This document shows, one piece after another, positions 42,958 to 51,972 of a stretch of DNA of 64,000 bases. The translations under genes and the position numbers were made by a program. The notes under the pieces were generated by a model, which was not told the origin of the DNA, searched no databases, and saw nothing but the letters and a program-made list of their open reading frames with translations. The stretch spans positions 2,724,001 to 2,788,000 of the forward strand of contig NZ_AP018725.1 in NCBI RefSeq assembly GCF_003967195.1. Reading direction: 5' to 3'. The stretch's first letter is position 1. The number at the start of each line of letters is the position of its first letter. This DNA comes from Sulfuriflexus mobilis (GTDB taxonomy: Bacteria > Pseudomonadota > Gammaproteobacteria > AKS1).

Positions 42958-43899
42958 ATGAGTCAAACAGCTAGCTATTCACTCATGGTTCATGGTGGAG
43001 CCGGAGCACTCGATAACGTCAAAGACGACAAAACAGCAATGAGATATCTTGAGGCGATACGGCGGGTTCTTGAACATGGCCGTGAAGTCCTTGAACTCGG
43101 CGGTTCTGCACTACAGACGGTAGAGACCTGCGCGTCTCTGCTGGAAGATGATCCTATTTTCAATGCTGGCTGCGGCTCGGTACTGAATGAAAAGGGCAAG
43201 GTCGAAATGGATGCCGCCATTATGGATGGTCGAGACCTCTCTGCGGGTGCTGTCGCGGCAGTCGGTAATATTGCCAACCCGATCCAGCTCGCCCGTTTAG
43301 TCATGTCCGAAAGTGAACACGTCATGTTAATTTCCGAGGGTGCCATGCGCTTTGCAGAGCATTGCGGCATCACTCCTGCACCAGACGACTATTTTTATAC
43401 ACCAGACCGTATCGAGCAGTTAAAGCAGGCACGTCTGCATAACAAGATCATGCTCGATCATGACGATACTGAAGGAGACAGCGAGGATCAGAAATACGGC
43501 ACCATTGGTGCCATAGCCCGTGACCCGCTTGGCAACCTTGCCGCAGCAACATCGACAGGCGGTATCGTCAACAAACGTATGGGGCGAGTGGGTGATTCAC
43601 CCATCATCGGTGCCGGCGTCTATGCCGACAATGAAACCTGTGCCGTCTCGGCTACCGGTTATGGCGAAGAGTTCATGCGCTCAGTGATATCAAAGACAAT
43701 TTCCGACTTTATCTATATGAAAGATATGAATGCCGAAGAGGCCACACAAGCCGGCATGGCGTATTTAACCCGGAAGGTAAACGGTCGTGGCGGGGTCATT
43801 GTCATCGATCATAACGGTAATTGCTCCAGCGGCTTTACCACGAAGAAGATGATCCATGGCTGGATCGAACAGGGTGGAGAATCAGTGGTTCGTTTCTAA
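42958..43899 (+). CDS. Isoaspartyl peptidase/L-asparaginase (Ntn hydrolase)
   Basis: Plant-type asparaginase/beta-aspartyl peptidase of 313 aa. It is made as a precursor that self-cleaves before T182 in KYGTIGAIARD; LAAATSTGG and GRVGDSPIIGAGVYAD downstream bind substrate. The N-terminus MVHGGAGAL is typical. ATG 42958 is preferred because homology starts there. It hydrolyses beta-aspartyl bonds or asparagine. Next to an ATP-grasp ligase, it could degrade the amide or isopeptide made by that enzyme, or be a nitrogen-scavenging pair under RpoN. Confidence 0.93.
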   Translation: MSQTASYSLMVHGGAGALDNVKDDKTAMRYLEAIRRVLEHGREVLELGGSALQTVETCASLLEDDPIFNAGCGSVLNEKGKVEMDAAIMDGRDLSAGAVAAVGNIANPIQLARLVMSESEHVMLISEGAMRFAEHCGITPAPDDYFYTPDRIEQLKQARLHNKIMLDHDDTEGDSEDQKYGTIGAIARDPLGNLAAATSTGGIVNKRMGRVGDSPIIGAGVYADNETCAVSATGYGEEFMRSVISKTISDFIYMKDMNAEEATQAGMAYLTRKVNGRGGVIVIDHNGNCSSGFTTKKMIHGWIEQGGESVVRF

Positions 43900-44351
43900 A
43901 GGAATGCCAATATAGCGCTGCCCTGGCTGCATTTTTTCTCCTCATTGCGCGACAGACGTTACGAATAATTATACGGAGATTCAACATAACGCGTTCCTTT
44001 GCAAACTAATACTTTTTTATAAGAACACATTCCGCCTAAATCAACGTTATCCGGGTCGATGATAATTTTATTTATTGATGTCCCAAAACCAACTGGAATC
44101 TGAATTTTTTTTCTATTTATATTTAGACCTGTCAAGAGCGAATTAAAAAAACAATCCATGACAATCTGACCTCCCCCTATTTAACCGGGTACCTAATTTC
44201 AAGCACGCTGACTCTTTGATTCTCACTAACCCCTGTTAACTCATTGCCTTTGAAGGCTTTTGTGTGCAGAACCCCCGGTCTCTATCATCACTTTTTACAT
44301 GGCAGCTGTTTTTGCCTAGGATGAGGTCTTTGTCTTAAGATCAGGCCCATT
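43900..44351. other. Gene-poor region after the isoaspartyl peptidase
   Basis: 452 nt, A+T-rich. It contains only the small minus-strand frame 43959-44159 described separately. No terminator or promoter is confidently visible. Confidence 0.45.
43959..44159 (-). CDS. Possible small orphan protein
   Basis: Open frame of 66 aa with GGGGAGG 10 nt before ATG 44159. The predicted protein has a plausible, non-repetitive composition (IPVGFGTSINKIIIDPDNVD, then CSYKKVLVCKGTRYV) and two CxxxxxxC-like Cys, but no family I know. It stands alone in an A+T-rich gap. It may be a real small gene or a fragment of one. Confidence 0.35.
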   Translation of the reverse strand: MDCFFNSLLTGLNINRKKIQIPVGFGTSINKIIIDPDNVDLGGMCSYKKVLVCKGTRYVESPYNYS

Positions 44352-45659
44352 ATGCATACCGATGAACAGCGACGCTTCCAATGGACACGCGCCACAATCT
44401 TCATCATCCTTATTCTGGCTTACATGTCGGTATATTTTCATCGCATGGCCCCCGGCGTGGTATCCGCTGAACTCATGGCCAGTTTCCAGACCTCGGCTAC
44501 CGCTCTGGGCTCACTGGCAGCGATGTATTACTACATTTATGCATTGATGCAGATCCCTGCGGGCGTACTCGCCGATACACTCGGCAACCGCGCATCGGTA
44601 ACCACTGGTAATCTGATTGCCGGTGTGGGTTCGATAGTCTTTGCCACGGCGGAAACGATTGAATTGGCTTCAGCTGGTCGGTTTCTGGTCGGCCTCGGCG
44701 TATCGGTTATCTTTGTCGGCTTGATGAAAAATAACAGCGTCTGGTTTCGCGATCGGGTCTATGGGCTGGTTTCCGGTTTGACCCTTTTAATGGGCAACCT
44801 CGGTTCTGTACTGGCGGCAAAACCCTTATCCGTCTTACTCAATATCTGGTCATGGCGTGAGATCTTTATTGCCATGGGCATCATGTCGCTGCTACTCGCC
44901 GCCCTGACGCTACTCTATGTACGCAATCGCCCCGAAGATGCCGGCTTCCCCTCCGTGCGTGAAATGGATGGTATGCTTGCGCATGCAGAACGTCACCAGC
45001 ACTGGGTCAAGGATTTACTCAAGGTATTCAGTAACCTTACCGCCTGGCCCGGCTTCTGGATAAACTTTGGCATGGCCGGTGGGCTGTTTGCGTTTGCCGG
45101 CCTGTGGGGCATCCCGTTACTCCGAGACGGCTTTCATCTCAGTCGTGACGAGGCCTCAGTCTATACTACCATCACCCTGATAAGCCTGGCGGTCGGTACA
45201 TTATTAGCCGGCTGGATTTCTGATCGCATCGGCCTGCGCAAACCGGTGATCCTCATCAGCGCAGGCGTCTATACACTTGCCTGGCTGGCATTGATTTATA
45301 TCCCCTGGCAACCGGGCACCCTTGCCATGACCCTGTTTATGCTGATTGGTATTACCAGTGGTGGTTTTGTGTTGACCTATCCTTGTGCCAAGGAGGTCAC
45401 TCAACCTGCACTCTCTGGTATGGCAATCAGCCTGGTTAACACCGGGCTTTTTCTCGGCGCTGCTATCATGCAACCCCTATTTGGCTGGGTGCTGGACCTG
45501 GGTTGGGATGGAAAAACCGCCAAAGGTATTAACCTTTATAGCTGGCAAAACTATCAGGATGCCATGTTGCTCATGTTGGCCTTTGCCATTATTGCCTTTA
45601 TCGGCGCACTGCGTATAAAAGAAACATATTGTAATAACCTGACTATAAAACATCCTTAA
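44352..45659 (+). CDS. Major facilitator superfamily transporter
   Basis: Twelve-helix MFS permease of 435 aa. The loop 2-3 signature (PAGVLADTLGNR) and the loop 8-9 version (LAGWISDRIGLRKPV) are present, and helix 1 has MSVYFHRMAPGVVS, as in ACS-like anion/hexuronate-type porters. It lies 452 nt after the isoaspartyl peptidase, so it may not be in that operon. Substrate unknown. Convergent with the WYL regulator operon. Confidence 0.93.
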   Translation: MHTDEQRRFQWTRATIFIILILAYMSVYFHRMAPGVVSAELMASFQTSATALGSLAAMYYYIYALMQIPAGVLADTLGNRASVTTGNLIAGVGSIVFATAETIELASAGRFLVGLGVSVIFVGLMKNNSVWFRDRVYGLVSGLTLLMGNLGSVLAAKPLSVLLNIWSWREIFIAMGIMSLLLAALTLLYVRNRPEDAGFPSVREMDGMLAHAERHQHWVKDLLKVFSNLTAWPGFWINFGMAGGLFAFAGLWGIPLLRDGFHLSRDEASVYTTITLISLAVGTLLAGWISDRIGLRKPVILISAGVYTLAWLALIYIPWQPGTLAMTLFMLIGITSGGFVLTYPCAKEVTQPALSGMAISLVNTGLFLGAAIMQPLFGWVLDLGWDGKTAKGINLYSWQNYQDAMLLMLAFAIIAFIGALRIKETYCNNLTIKHP

Positions 45660-45691
45660 CAAAATAAAATCAGGTCAGTGCACAGTATTCT

Positions 45692-46369
45692 TCACCTACA
45701 CTCATTGCTGAGGAAATCCTGCAGGCTTCTGCCCTCGATAATTTGGTATTTTTCGTCATGCTTCTCGATATCTGCCATGCGGTCGAGCCGGAAGTGCCGG
45801 AACGCGTCGCGTAATTCACACCATGCCACCAAGGTCCATACCTTACCCCAGTAGAACAATCCGAGCGGGTGCACAGTTCGTTTGGAGTCTTGCCCGTCTT
45901 CACGTTTATAGTCAAAACTGATTTTGTGTTGCTGCTTGATAGCCAGGCGCACAACCATGAGTTGCTCACCCGCCTGGCCTTCCATGGGAAAATCCGGCAC
46001 AACCAACTCTTGTCGTGCCAGTTCCGGTTTTAATTTATCCGGTATAACGTGTTCTATCTTTTGCAGTGCCTGATGTGCCGCACGTGCCAGGCCCTTATCC
46101 GTCCAGACCCTCACCATACGCGCACCTAATAACAATGCTTCCAATTCTTCCTCACTAAACATCAACGGAGGTAGCTGGTAGCCACGCATTATCCGGTAGC
46201 CCTGTCCTGCCTCACCCGTTATGGGCACACCAGACAGGCTTAAATCCTGAATATCCCGGTATATTGTTCGTTCTGAAACCTCAAGTTCTTCAGCCAGATC
46301 ATGTGCCGTTATGACACGATCATGATGCAAATTTTGAATAATCTGAAATAGCCGATCCGCTCGCCGCAT
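45692..46369 (-). CDS. YafY-like HTH-WYL transcriptional regulator
   Basis: Regulator of 225 aa. Residues 1-60 are a DeoR-type helix-turn-helix (MRRADRLFQIIQ, ITAHDLAEELEVSERTIYRD), followed by a WYL ligand-binding domain with ISFDYKRED, HPLGLFYWGKVWTLVAWC and FRLDRMADIE. ATG 46369 lies 2 nt after the upstream stop. It is the third gene of a VOC-DUF2461-WYL operon whose upstream region has a strong palindrome (47502-47525), a candidate autoregulatory site. Confidence 0.92.
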   Translation of the reverse strand: MRRADRLFQIIQNLHHDRVITAHDLAEELEVSERTIYRDIQDLSLSGVPITGEAGQGYRIMRGYQLPPLMFSEEELEALLLGARMVRVWTDKGLARAAHQALQKIEHVIPDKLKPELARQELVVPDFPMEGQAGEQLMVVRLAIKQQHKISFDYKREDGQDSKRTVHPLGLFYWGKVWTLVAWCELRDAFRHFRLDRMADIEKHDEKYQIIEGRSLQDFLSNECR

Positions 46370-46371
46370 GC

Positions 46372-47058
46372 TCAGTACCGCAATTCCAGTGCCTGACATA
46401 GAAACTGCATGTAACTATCTGCTACTTTAAAACGATCAAATACTTTGTTCCTGAACCGCGCACTAAGTACGCTATCATCATCGATCCTGGATATCCCAAT
46501 AAAGTCCTTACGCTTGAGATCATGAACAAGTGGATGGTCTTTAGCATAGCCACGAGGCGCGTTAATAAGAGAATCACCGCTTAGCTCGTAATGCTTCTTA
46601 AAGGTTTTCTGGTTAATCGCCGACTGCCATTTGTCTCCGTGCTCGCAAATCCTGTCACGGATTTTACCCAGTGCCGGAGAATCCGGTCGCCAAATACCCA
46701 CGCCGACAAAACATTCACCGGGCTCTATATGCACATAAAATCCGGGGGCATGTACATCCTTGCCCTGTTCATGCCGGAACTGGATACCAATATTGGTCTT
46801 ATAGGGGCGCTTATCCCTGCCAAAACGTACGTCTCGGTAAATACGCATTAACGATCCCCCCACTTTCTTTGGCTGGGCCAGAAAGTGAGGGGATAGTATT
46901 GCCAGGTCATCGGCCATGTCTGCAATAAACCGCAAAGCAGGTGTGCGGACCACCTCTTCATATACCATCTTGTTTTCAGTGAACCAGTCGCGGTTATTGT
47001 TCTTCGCTATATTGCGTAGAAACCTCATGCAGTCTGGGCTGAAGTATGGGTCCGCCAT
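46372..47058 (-). CDS. DUF2461-family protein
   Basis: Protein of 228 aa of DUF2461. Typical blocks are CMRFLRNIAKNNNRDWFTEN, FIADMADDLA, MRIYRDVRFGRDKRPYKTNI and GFYVHIEPGECFVGVGIW. ATG 47058 is preferred; GTG 47064, overlapping the previous stop, is the alternative. Function is unknown, but the gene commonly sits in small operons with WYL regulators and VOC proteins, as here. Confidence 0.92.
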   Translation of the reverse strand: MADPYFSPDCMRFLRNIAKNNNRDWFTENKMVYEEVVRTPALRFIADMADDLAILSPHFLAQPKKVGGSLMRIYRDVRFGRDKRPYKTNIGIQFRHEQGKDVHAPGFYVHIEPGECFVGVGIWRPDSPALGKIRDRICEHGDKWQSAINQKTFKKHYELSGDSLINAPRGYAKDHPLVHDLKRKDFIGISRIDDDSVLSARFRNKVFDRFKVADSYMQFLCQALELRY

Positions 47059-47063
47059 GGCCA

Positions 47064-47456
47064 CTAGCCTATGTGCGTGTAGGTAATCAACGCCAGCACG
47101 GCTCCCTGGGGATCAGCGATCACCACGAAACGCCCGACATTGGGGATATCCCGTGCCGGGATAATGATCTTGCCCCCGAGTTTTTCAACCTGTGTGGATC
47201 GTTGATCGACATCATCTACCGTGACATAAGCGCCCCATGCAGGTGGGGCGCCTCCAGCCTCCGGGGGCATTGCCATAATCCCTGCCACCTCCTGTTGACC
47301 CGCCCTGGCCATCGTATATGACATGTCACAGGTCTTCTCATCCTGCATATCCCAGTCAAAAAGCTGGCCATAAAAGGCCTTTGCCGCAGGGACATCGGTT
47401 GTCATCAACTCATTCCAGCTAAACGCGCCATGTTGCCTCATTGTTTGTTGGTCCAT
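47064..47456 (-). CDS. VOC (glyoxalase/bleomycin resistance)-family protein
   Basis: Vicinal oxygen chelate fold protein of 130 aa. HGAFSWNELMTTDVPAAKAFYGQLFDW begins the first module (read in pieces) and WGAYVTVDDVD the second. It has a His and Glu pattern compatible with a metal site, but resembles the many VOC proteins of unknown substrate. ATG 47456 follows AAGGAAATAAC. First gene of the operon with DUF2461 and WYL genes; a palindrome lies 46 bp upstream. Confidence 0.92.
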   Translation of the reverse strand: MDQQTMRQHGAFSWNELMTTDVPAAKAFYGQLFDWDMQDEKTCDMSYTMARAGQQEVAGIMAMPPEAGGAPPAWGAYVTVDDVDQRSTQVEKLGGKIIIPARDIPNVGRFVVIADPQGAVLALITYTHIG

Positions 47457-47501
47457 TGTTATTTCCTTGTGTTTGAGTAGAGCCAACACCTTAACAACCC
47501 A

Positions 47502-47525
47502 CTACTGACAACGTTATGTCAGTAG
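47502..47525. promoter_or_regulatory. Palindromic operator candidate of the VOC/WYL operon
   Basis: CTACTGACA-ACGTTA-TGTCAGTAG is a perfect 9-6-9 palindrome in the region between the VOC operon and the divergent ABC genes. Size and position fit a dimeric repressor such as the WYL protein encoded in the same operon. Confidence 0.65.
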
Positions 47526-47686
47526 GTTTCAGGACTCACTATTGTTTAATATATAGGTTAAGAAAGGAATACCCTTTAATATCAGATTTCGGATGAGAAT
47601 GAGAGGCATTGTGTCACCGCCCCCGGTCCATTTGAACTTCTCGGCCCCAACCGTGTCAATGCACTGTATTTTATGTAGAATTAACT

Positions 47687-48613
47687 ATGCCATCTATCGT
47701 CTCTATATCGAATCTGTCCAAAACCTACGCCAACGGTTTTCACGCCCTGAAAGACGTCAGCCTGGATATCTCGCCCGGTGAGATACTGGCCTTGCTCGGG
47801 CCAAACGGCGCCGGCAAGACCACCCTGATCTCGATTATCTGCGGCATAGTGAATGCCAGTTCAGGCTCGGTGACCGTTGCCGACCATGACATCATCAAGG
47901 ATTACCGCACCACGCGTGCCTTGATCGGCCTGGTCCCACAGGAGCTCACACTCGGCGCCTTTGATACCGTCTGGAACACGCTGTCTTTCAGCCGCGGCCT
48001 GTTCGGCAAAAAGCCCGACCCTGCCTACCTCGAACGGCTGCTAAAAGATTTGTCGCTATGGGGGAAGAAAGACAACTATCTCATGACGCTGTCAGGTGGT
48101 ATGAAGCGGCGTGTGCTCATAGGCAAGGCGCTGTCTCACGAACCTTCGATCCTGTTTCTGGATGAGCCCACGGCGGGTGTGGACGTGGAGTTGCGCAAAG
48201 ACATGTGGGCATTGGTGGAGCGCCTGCGCGAGTCGGGGGTGACGATTATCCTGACCACACACTATATTGAAGAAGCCGAGGCAATCGCTGACCGTGTTGG
48301 CGTGATCAACGGTGGTGAGCTGCTACTGGTCGATGATAAGCGGGCGCTGATGCATAAGCTCGGTAAAAGACAGCTGATTATCGAACTTGAACAGGCCGTG
48401 GACAGCATTCCTGCAACGCTACATACCTGGGCACTGGAACTCTCGGCCGAAGGGAGACAACTCACCTATACCTACGACCCGCTGAATCAACACACAGGGG
48501 TTGCAGGTTTATTGTCGGCCATTAGTGATGCCGGCTTGTTGCTGAAAGACGTCGACACCTCGGAAAGTTCTCTGGAAGATATTTTTATCGGCCTGGTAGG
48601 TGCCAAATCATGA
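47687..48613 (+). CDS. ABC-2-type exporter ATP-binding protein
   Basis: ATPase of 308 aa with Walker [10 protein letters not shown] at 38-46, signature LSGGM at 135-139 and Walker B ILFLDE at 155-160, followed by the DrrA/YhhJ-like C-terminal extension. It energises the ABC-2 permease in the next gene, whose ATG overlaps this stop by 4 nt. No ribosome site is visible before ATG 47687. Exporters of this type move polyketides, capsule or unknown compounds; no substrate gene is nearby. Confidence 0.95.
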   Translation: MPSIVSISNLSKTYANGFHALKDVSLDISPGEILALLGPNGAGKTTLISIICGIVNASSGSVTVADHDIIKDYRTTRALIGLVPQELTLGAFDTVWNTLSFSRGLFGKKPDPAYLERLLKDLSLWGKKDNYLMTLSGGMKRRVLIGKALSHEPSILFLDEPTAGVDVELRKDMWALVERLRESGVTIILTTHYIEEAEAIADRVGVINGGELLLVDDKRALMHKLGKRQLIIELEQAVDSIPATLHTWALELSAEGRQLTYTYDPLNQHTGVAGLLSAISDAGLLLKDVDTSESSLEDIFIGLVGAKS

Positions 48614-49371
48614 ACCTCTACGCCGTCAGAGTGATCTATAAATATGAAATGCTACGCGCCTGGAATACCCTGCTGCAGAGTTTTGCCTCACCGGTGATCT
48701 CCACCGTACTGTATTTCGTGGTGTTTGGCTCAGCCATCGGTTCACGCATTGAACAGGTCGGCGGTGTTTCCTATGGGGCCTTCATCGTCCCCGGTCTGAT
48801 GATGCTCGCACTACTGACCCATAGCATAGCGAATGCCTCGTTCGGTATTTTCTTTCCCAAGTTTACCGGCACCATCTATGAACTCATGTCTGCGCCCGTC
48901 TCCTTCGTTGAAATACTGATCGGCTATGTAGGCGCTGCTGCCACCAAGTCATTCATCATTGGTCTGGTTATTCTGGCGACGGCGGGGTTCTTTGTCACGA
49001 TTGAAATTGCCCACCCCGTATGGATGCTCGCGTTCCTGATTTTGACCTGTGTGTCCTTCAGCCTGTTTGGCTTTATCATCGGGCTGTGGGCAAAAGACTT
49101 CGAAAAACTGCAACTCATCCCACTACTAGTGATCACGCCACTGGTGTTCCTCGGTGGCAGCTTTTACTCCGTGGATATGCTGCCCCCCGCCTGGCAGACG
49201 GTGACTCTGTTTAACCCGGTGGTCTACCTGATCAGTGGCTTTCGCTGGAGCTTTTTCGAAGTGGCCGATGTGAGCGTCTGGCTGAGCCTGACCGTGGTGC
49301 TGGTATTCCTCAGCACCTGTCTTGTTACCGTCTGGTGGATGTTCAGGTCAGGCTATCGCCTGAAGCAATAA
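48610..49371 (+). CDS. ABC-2-type exporter permease
   Basis: Integral membrane protein of 253 aa with six helices of the ABC-2 family, including [35 protein letters not shown] and the [19 protein letters not shown] loop in pieces. It starts four bases inside the ATPase gene (ATGA overlap). It forms the transmembrane pore with the preceding ATPase. The order and coupling mean a functional two-gene exporter. Confidence 0.95.
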   Translation: MNLYAVRVIYKYEMLRAWNTLLQSFASPVISTVLYFVVFGSAIGSRIEQVGGVSYGAFIVPGLMMLALLTHSIANASFGIFFPKFTGTIYELMSAPVSFVEILIGYVGAAATKSFIIGLVILATAGFFVTIEIAHPVWMLAFLILTCVSFSLFGFIIGLWAKDFEKLQLIPLLVITPLVFLGGSFYSVDMLPPAWQTVTLFNPVVYLISGFRWSFFEVADVSVWLSLTVVLVFLSTCLVTVWWMFRSGYRLKQ

Positions 49372-49486
49372 GCCATCTATGCACATAGCGCTGATTTCAT
49401 TAAAATGCCTATTTTATTATTTTCCGCGCCCAGCTTCGATTCTAGGTAAATTCGGCGTTATCCTCTATTATTTTCACCCTTGGGTC

Positions 49487-49562
49487 GCGTAAACCCCCTG
49501 TTTACGCCAATTATTGCTCAAAATCCCCGACAAACTCTATCTGTTTTCAGGCGTAAACAGGG
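49487..49562 (+). promoter_or_regulatory. Switch-like leader with mutually exclusive hairpins
   Basis: GCGTAAAC occurs at 49487-49494 and 49551-49558, and its complement GTTTACGC at 49500-49507 lies between. It can pair with the first copy (8-bp stem, 5-nt loop) or, as CCCTGTTTACGCC (49496-49508), with GGCGTAAACAGGG (49550-49562), a perfect 13-bp stem. The two structures exclude each other, as in riboswitches or attenuators. The DsrE-like gene begins 48 nt later. Three copies could instead be protein-binding sites. Confidence 0.5.
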
Positions 49563-49609
49563 CTATTATTAATAAGCATCCCGAATGGGTTCCCGCCAAG
49601 GAGGCTATC

Positions 49610-50122
49610 ATGTCACGACGCATCTATTTAACCAGTTTGCTGTTTCTATACCTGTTCCTGAACCTGTCCAGCGCACAGGCGGATGTTGTCCAGACCCCTT
49701 ATACCGCGCAGAAGGTCGTCTACGACTTCTACTTTGATGAACCCCAGGACATCAACAGCGCCTTGTTCTGGCTGCGCTCGCATCTAAACCCGCTCAGCGA
49801 GGCGCCCTATGACATCAGCATTGATGAAAACTCCATAAAAGTTATCATCCACGGCACCGAGATCGTCACGGTGGCGAAGAAAAACTATGGCAAATACAAG
49901 GAGGCCGTCGAGCGTATGCGTTATTACGCCGAGCTCGGTGTCGAGTTCAAGGTTTGCGCATTGGCGGCGAACGATTTTGACTATGCCGTCGATGACTTTT
50001 ATGACTTTATCGATGTCATTCCCTCCGCCATGACAGAGCTGGCGCACTGGCAACTCAAGGGCTATGCCCTCATGCGCCCTGTGATCCTGCAGAAGAAATA
50101 CCGTAACGAAGAAATTCGCTAA
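49610..50122 (+). CDS. Exported DsrE-like protein
   Basis: Protein of 170 aa with a signal peptide (about 1-25) and a DsrE/DsrF-like alpha/beta domain: KVVYDFYFDEP, IKVIIHGTEIVTVAKKNYGKY and GVEFKVCALAAND, where the Cys resembles the sulfur-carrying position, though it is an assumption that it is active. ATG 49610 follows AAGGAGG with 5-nt spacing. It may handle periplasmic sulfur. A possible regulatory leader (49487-49562) precedes it. Confidence 0.8.
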   Translation: MSRRIYLTSLLFLYLFLNLSSAQADVVQTPYTAQKVVYDFYFDEPQDINSALFWLRSHLNPLSEAPYDISIDENSIKVIIHGTEIVTVAKKNYGKYKEAVERMRYYAELGVEFKVCALAANDFDYAVDDFYDFIDVIPSAMTELAHWQLKGYALMRPVILQKKYRNEEIR

Positions 50123-50529
50123 CCGGCTTATAGGGTAGGATGAAGTATTAAGGCATCTTTCTTATCATGAGGTGCAGCCATTCCGTTTATTGTTATTCCA
50201 TATAGGCAAGGTAGCATAGGGCATTTGAGACGTTAAAAGTCTCTATCCCTTATTGTCAGTATTTACATGTATTAGAGGAAAGTGGGGCTCATCCAGTCTC
50301 TTGTTATTTCTTCTATTTGCCGATATTCAGGTCAGCCCAGGGTGGCCGTGTTATTAACCCTGCCGTAGATCACTGCGTAAATACGCTCACTGAGAAGGGC
50401 TCCTGGATAACCGTAAATATTGTCCCCACCCCATTCTTCTTCATGATAATTGATATTTTTTTATTGTTTTACGATAATTTTTGATCTATAGTCGTTTCAT
50501 ATCGGACACAGGATCAGGAGAATGCCGTC
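50123..50529. other. Gene-free region upstream of DUF2975 gene
   Basis: 407 nt, partly low in coding character. GCGTA-AA-TACGC near 50370 and GAGAC-N7-GTCTC near 50230 are short perfect hairpins. I see no ORF with a ribosome site, tRNA or other RNA gene here. Confidence 0.4.
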
Positions 50530-51066
50530 ATGGAAAATGAGGATTTAATGCGTATTCAACGGGTTAGCCGCCGGTTCCGGCTACTGTTTTCAGCCCTTGT
50601 GGTGATACTGCCACTGCTATCGCTCATCTACTGGCTGGGCTTTAACCACTTCCCCCAGGAATTTGTGCCGTTGCCCATCAGGGTCGAGGCCGAATTATCT
50701 CTATTGGCGCGTCTACTCGGCTTCGTTATTAGTATGTTACCTATTGGCGTGGTCATTGCGGCTATGTATATCCTTGCCAAACTGTTCAACCTGTATGAAA
50801 AGGGCATTGTTTTTGCGAGCCCCACAGTGAAGTGCTTCAGGCAACTGGGCTGGGTATTAATGTTCTGGGTCTTGGCGAGTCTTTTGTATCTGCCGATGCT
50901 CAGCGGCGTAGTGACCTCAGTGAACCCGCCGGGTCAACGACTGATCGCGGCACAACTTGGCCTGAGCGATTTCGTCATCTTGCTTATGGGTGCCATCGTC
51001 GTATTGATTTCCTGGGTCATGGATGAGGCACGTAAACTCGAAGAGGAACAGGCACACACGGTGTAA
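50530..51066 (+). CDS. DUF2975 membrane protein
   Basis: Protein of 178 aa with four membrane helices of the DUF2975 family (for example VSRRFRLLFSALVVILPLL, FVILLMGAIVVLISWVM). AGGAG lies upstream of the ATG. DUF2975 genes are usually followed by a small Cro-like regulator, as here with 7 nt between. Function unknown, possibly a membrane sensor that sequesters the regulator. Confidence 0.92.
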   Translation: MENEDLMRIQRVSRRFRLLFSALVVILPLLSLIYWLGFNHFPQEFVPLPIRVEAELSLLARLLGFVISMLPIGVVIAAMYILAKLFNLYEKGIVFASPTVKCFRQLGWVLMFWVLASLLYLPMLSGVVTSVNPPGQRLIAAQLGLSDFVILLMGAIVVLISWVMDEARKLEEEQAHTV

Positions 51067-51073
51067 CAAGCTT

Positions 51074-51280
51074 ATGGCGATAATTGTAAATCTGGATGTA
51101 ATGCTGGCGAAGCGCAAGATGCGTTCGAATGAGCTGGCACAGTTGATCGGCATTACCGAACAAAACCTGTCTATTCTCAAAACCGGCAAGGCCAAGGCGA
51201 TTCGCCTGACCACACTGGAAGCCATTTGCAAGCACTTGAACTGCCAGCCCGGTGATTTACTGGAATACAAGGATGAATGA
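51074..51280 (+). CDS. Small Cro/C1-type HTH regulator
   Basis: DNA-binding protein of 68 aa that is a single helix-turn-helix domain (LAKRKMRSNELAQLIGITEQ, NLSILKTGKAKAIR), like the YozG family. ATG 51074 lies 7 nt after the DUF2975 stop, and the gene ends with ATGA overlapping the next start. The DUF2975/HTH pair is a recurring module, and here a TonB-like gene is attached to it. Confidence 0.93.
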   Translation: MAIIVNLDVMLAKRKMRSNELAQLIGITEQNLSILKTGKAKAIRLTTLEAICKHLNCQPGDLLEYKDE

Positions 51281-51852
51281 AAAGAGGACTGCCTGCATAT
51301 TATTCGACTGAGGCTGCATCTGCACCCCGGCCACGGCGCCTGGTATACCTGCTGGTCATATCAGTTGTTCTACATGTGTCTATTCTAGGCTTTATTCAGT
51401 ACCCGCCCGTAAGCAACGTAATTAGCATCACAAATCCACTCACGGTGACCATCAAACCGACACCCCCGGTGAAGATTATCCGGCAAGAACAACCCGCCAA
51501 ACCGGCACAAGCCGTCAAACCTCCAGCCATTATAAATTCTGTCCCGGTCAAACCACGGATAAATGCTGCGCTGTTGATCTCGCGCAGTCTGGAGGAGGTA
51601 CGCCGCTTTGAGAAAAATCCCCATCCCGGTTTTAATACAAATATTACCGATGCGCGGGTAATCGAGACAAAAATCGAGCCCCCCCTATCAATCTTCAGCC
51701 AGGTCGACCAGGCCAGACAATACCAACGCAGAGATGGCAATACCTGGATAAAAATCGCATCCATCTTTGGTGGTTATCAGTGTTTTATCGTCCGGCCGGC
51801 CGACCCACAGGACAGCTTCGACCAGGGCGCATGGTATATGGTACGTTGTTGA
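51277..51852 (+). CDS. TonB-like single-pass protein with Pro-rich linker
   Basis: Protein of 191 aa. A basic N-terminus (APRPRRL) leads to one membrane helix (about 22-41), a Pro/Lys-rich linker (KPTPPVKII, KPAQAVKPP) and a C-terminal region of about 40 residues beginning RDGNTWIK and ending with Cys. This layout resembles TonB/energy-transducing proteins, but the C-terminal domain is not a standard TonB domain. It overlaps the HTH gene by 4 nt. A truncated copy of the C-terminal 40 residues lies at 53802-53957. Confidence 0.7.
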   Translation: MKRGLPAYYSTEAASAPRPRRLVYLLVISVVLHVSILGFIQYPPVSNVISITNPLTVTIKPTPPVKIIRQEQPAKPAQAVKPPAIINSVPVKPRINAALLISRSLEEVRRFEKNPHPGFNTNITDARVIETKIEPPLSIFSQVDQARQYQRRDGNTWIKIASIFGGYQCFIVRPADPQDSFDQGAWYMVRC

Positions 51853-51932
51853 TTCGACTATTCCGGCCTGAATTTCGGATCAACATAACAACAGCGGGGA
51901 GACTATGCATTCATCCCCCCGTTGCCTCCTAA

Positions 51933-51949
51933 TGATTCTCAAAGAATCA
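51933..51949. repeat. Inverted repeat between convergent genes
   Basis: TGATTCT-CAA-AGAATCA, a perfect 7-3-7 stem, lies between the TonB-like gene (+) and the small minus-strand gene. There is no long T-tract on either side, but it could still terminate or stabilise transcripts. Confidence 0.45.
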
Positions 51950-51972
51950 GATGTTTAACATAATAATTCGTA

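Noticed and set aside
47634-47686. Leaderless promoter for the ABC ATPase gene
   Set aside because: TAGAAT lies at a suitable distance from the ATG, but there is no acceptable -35 element.
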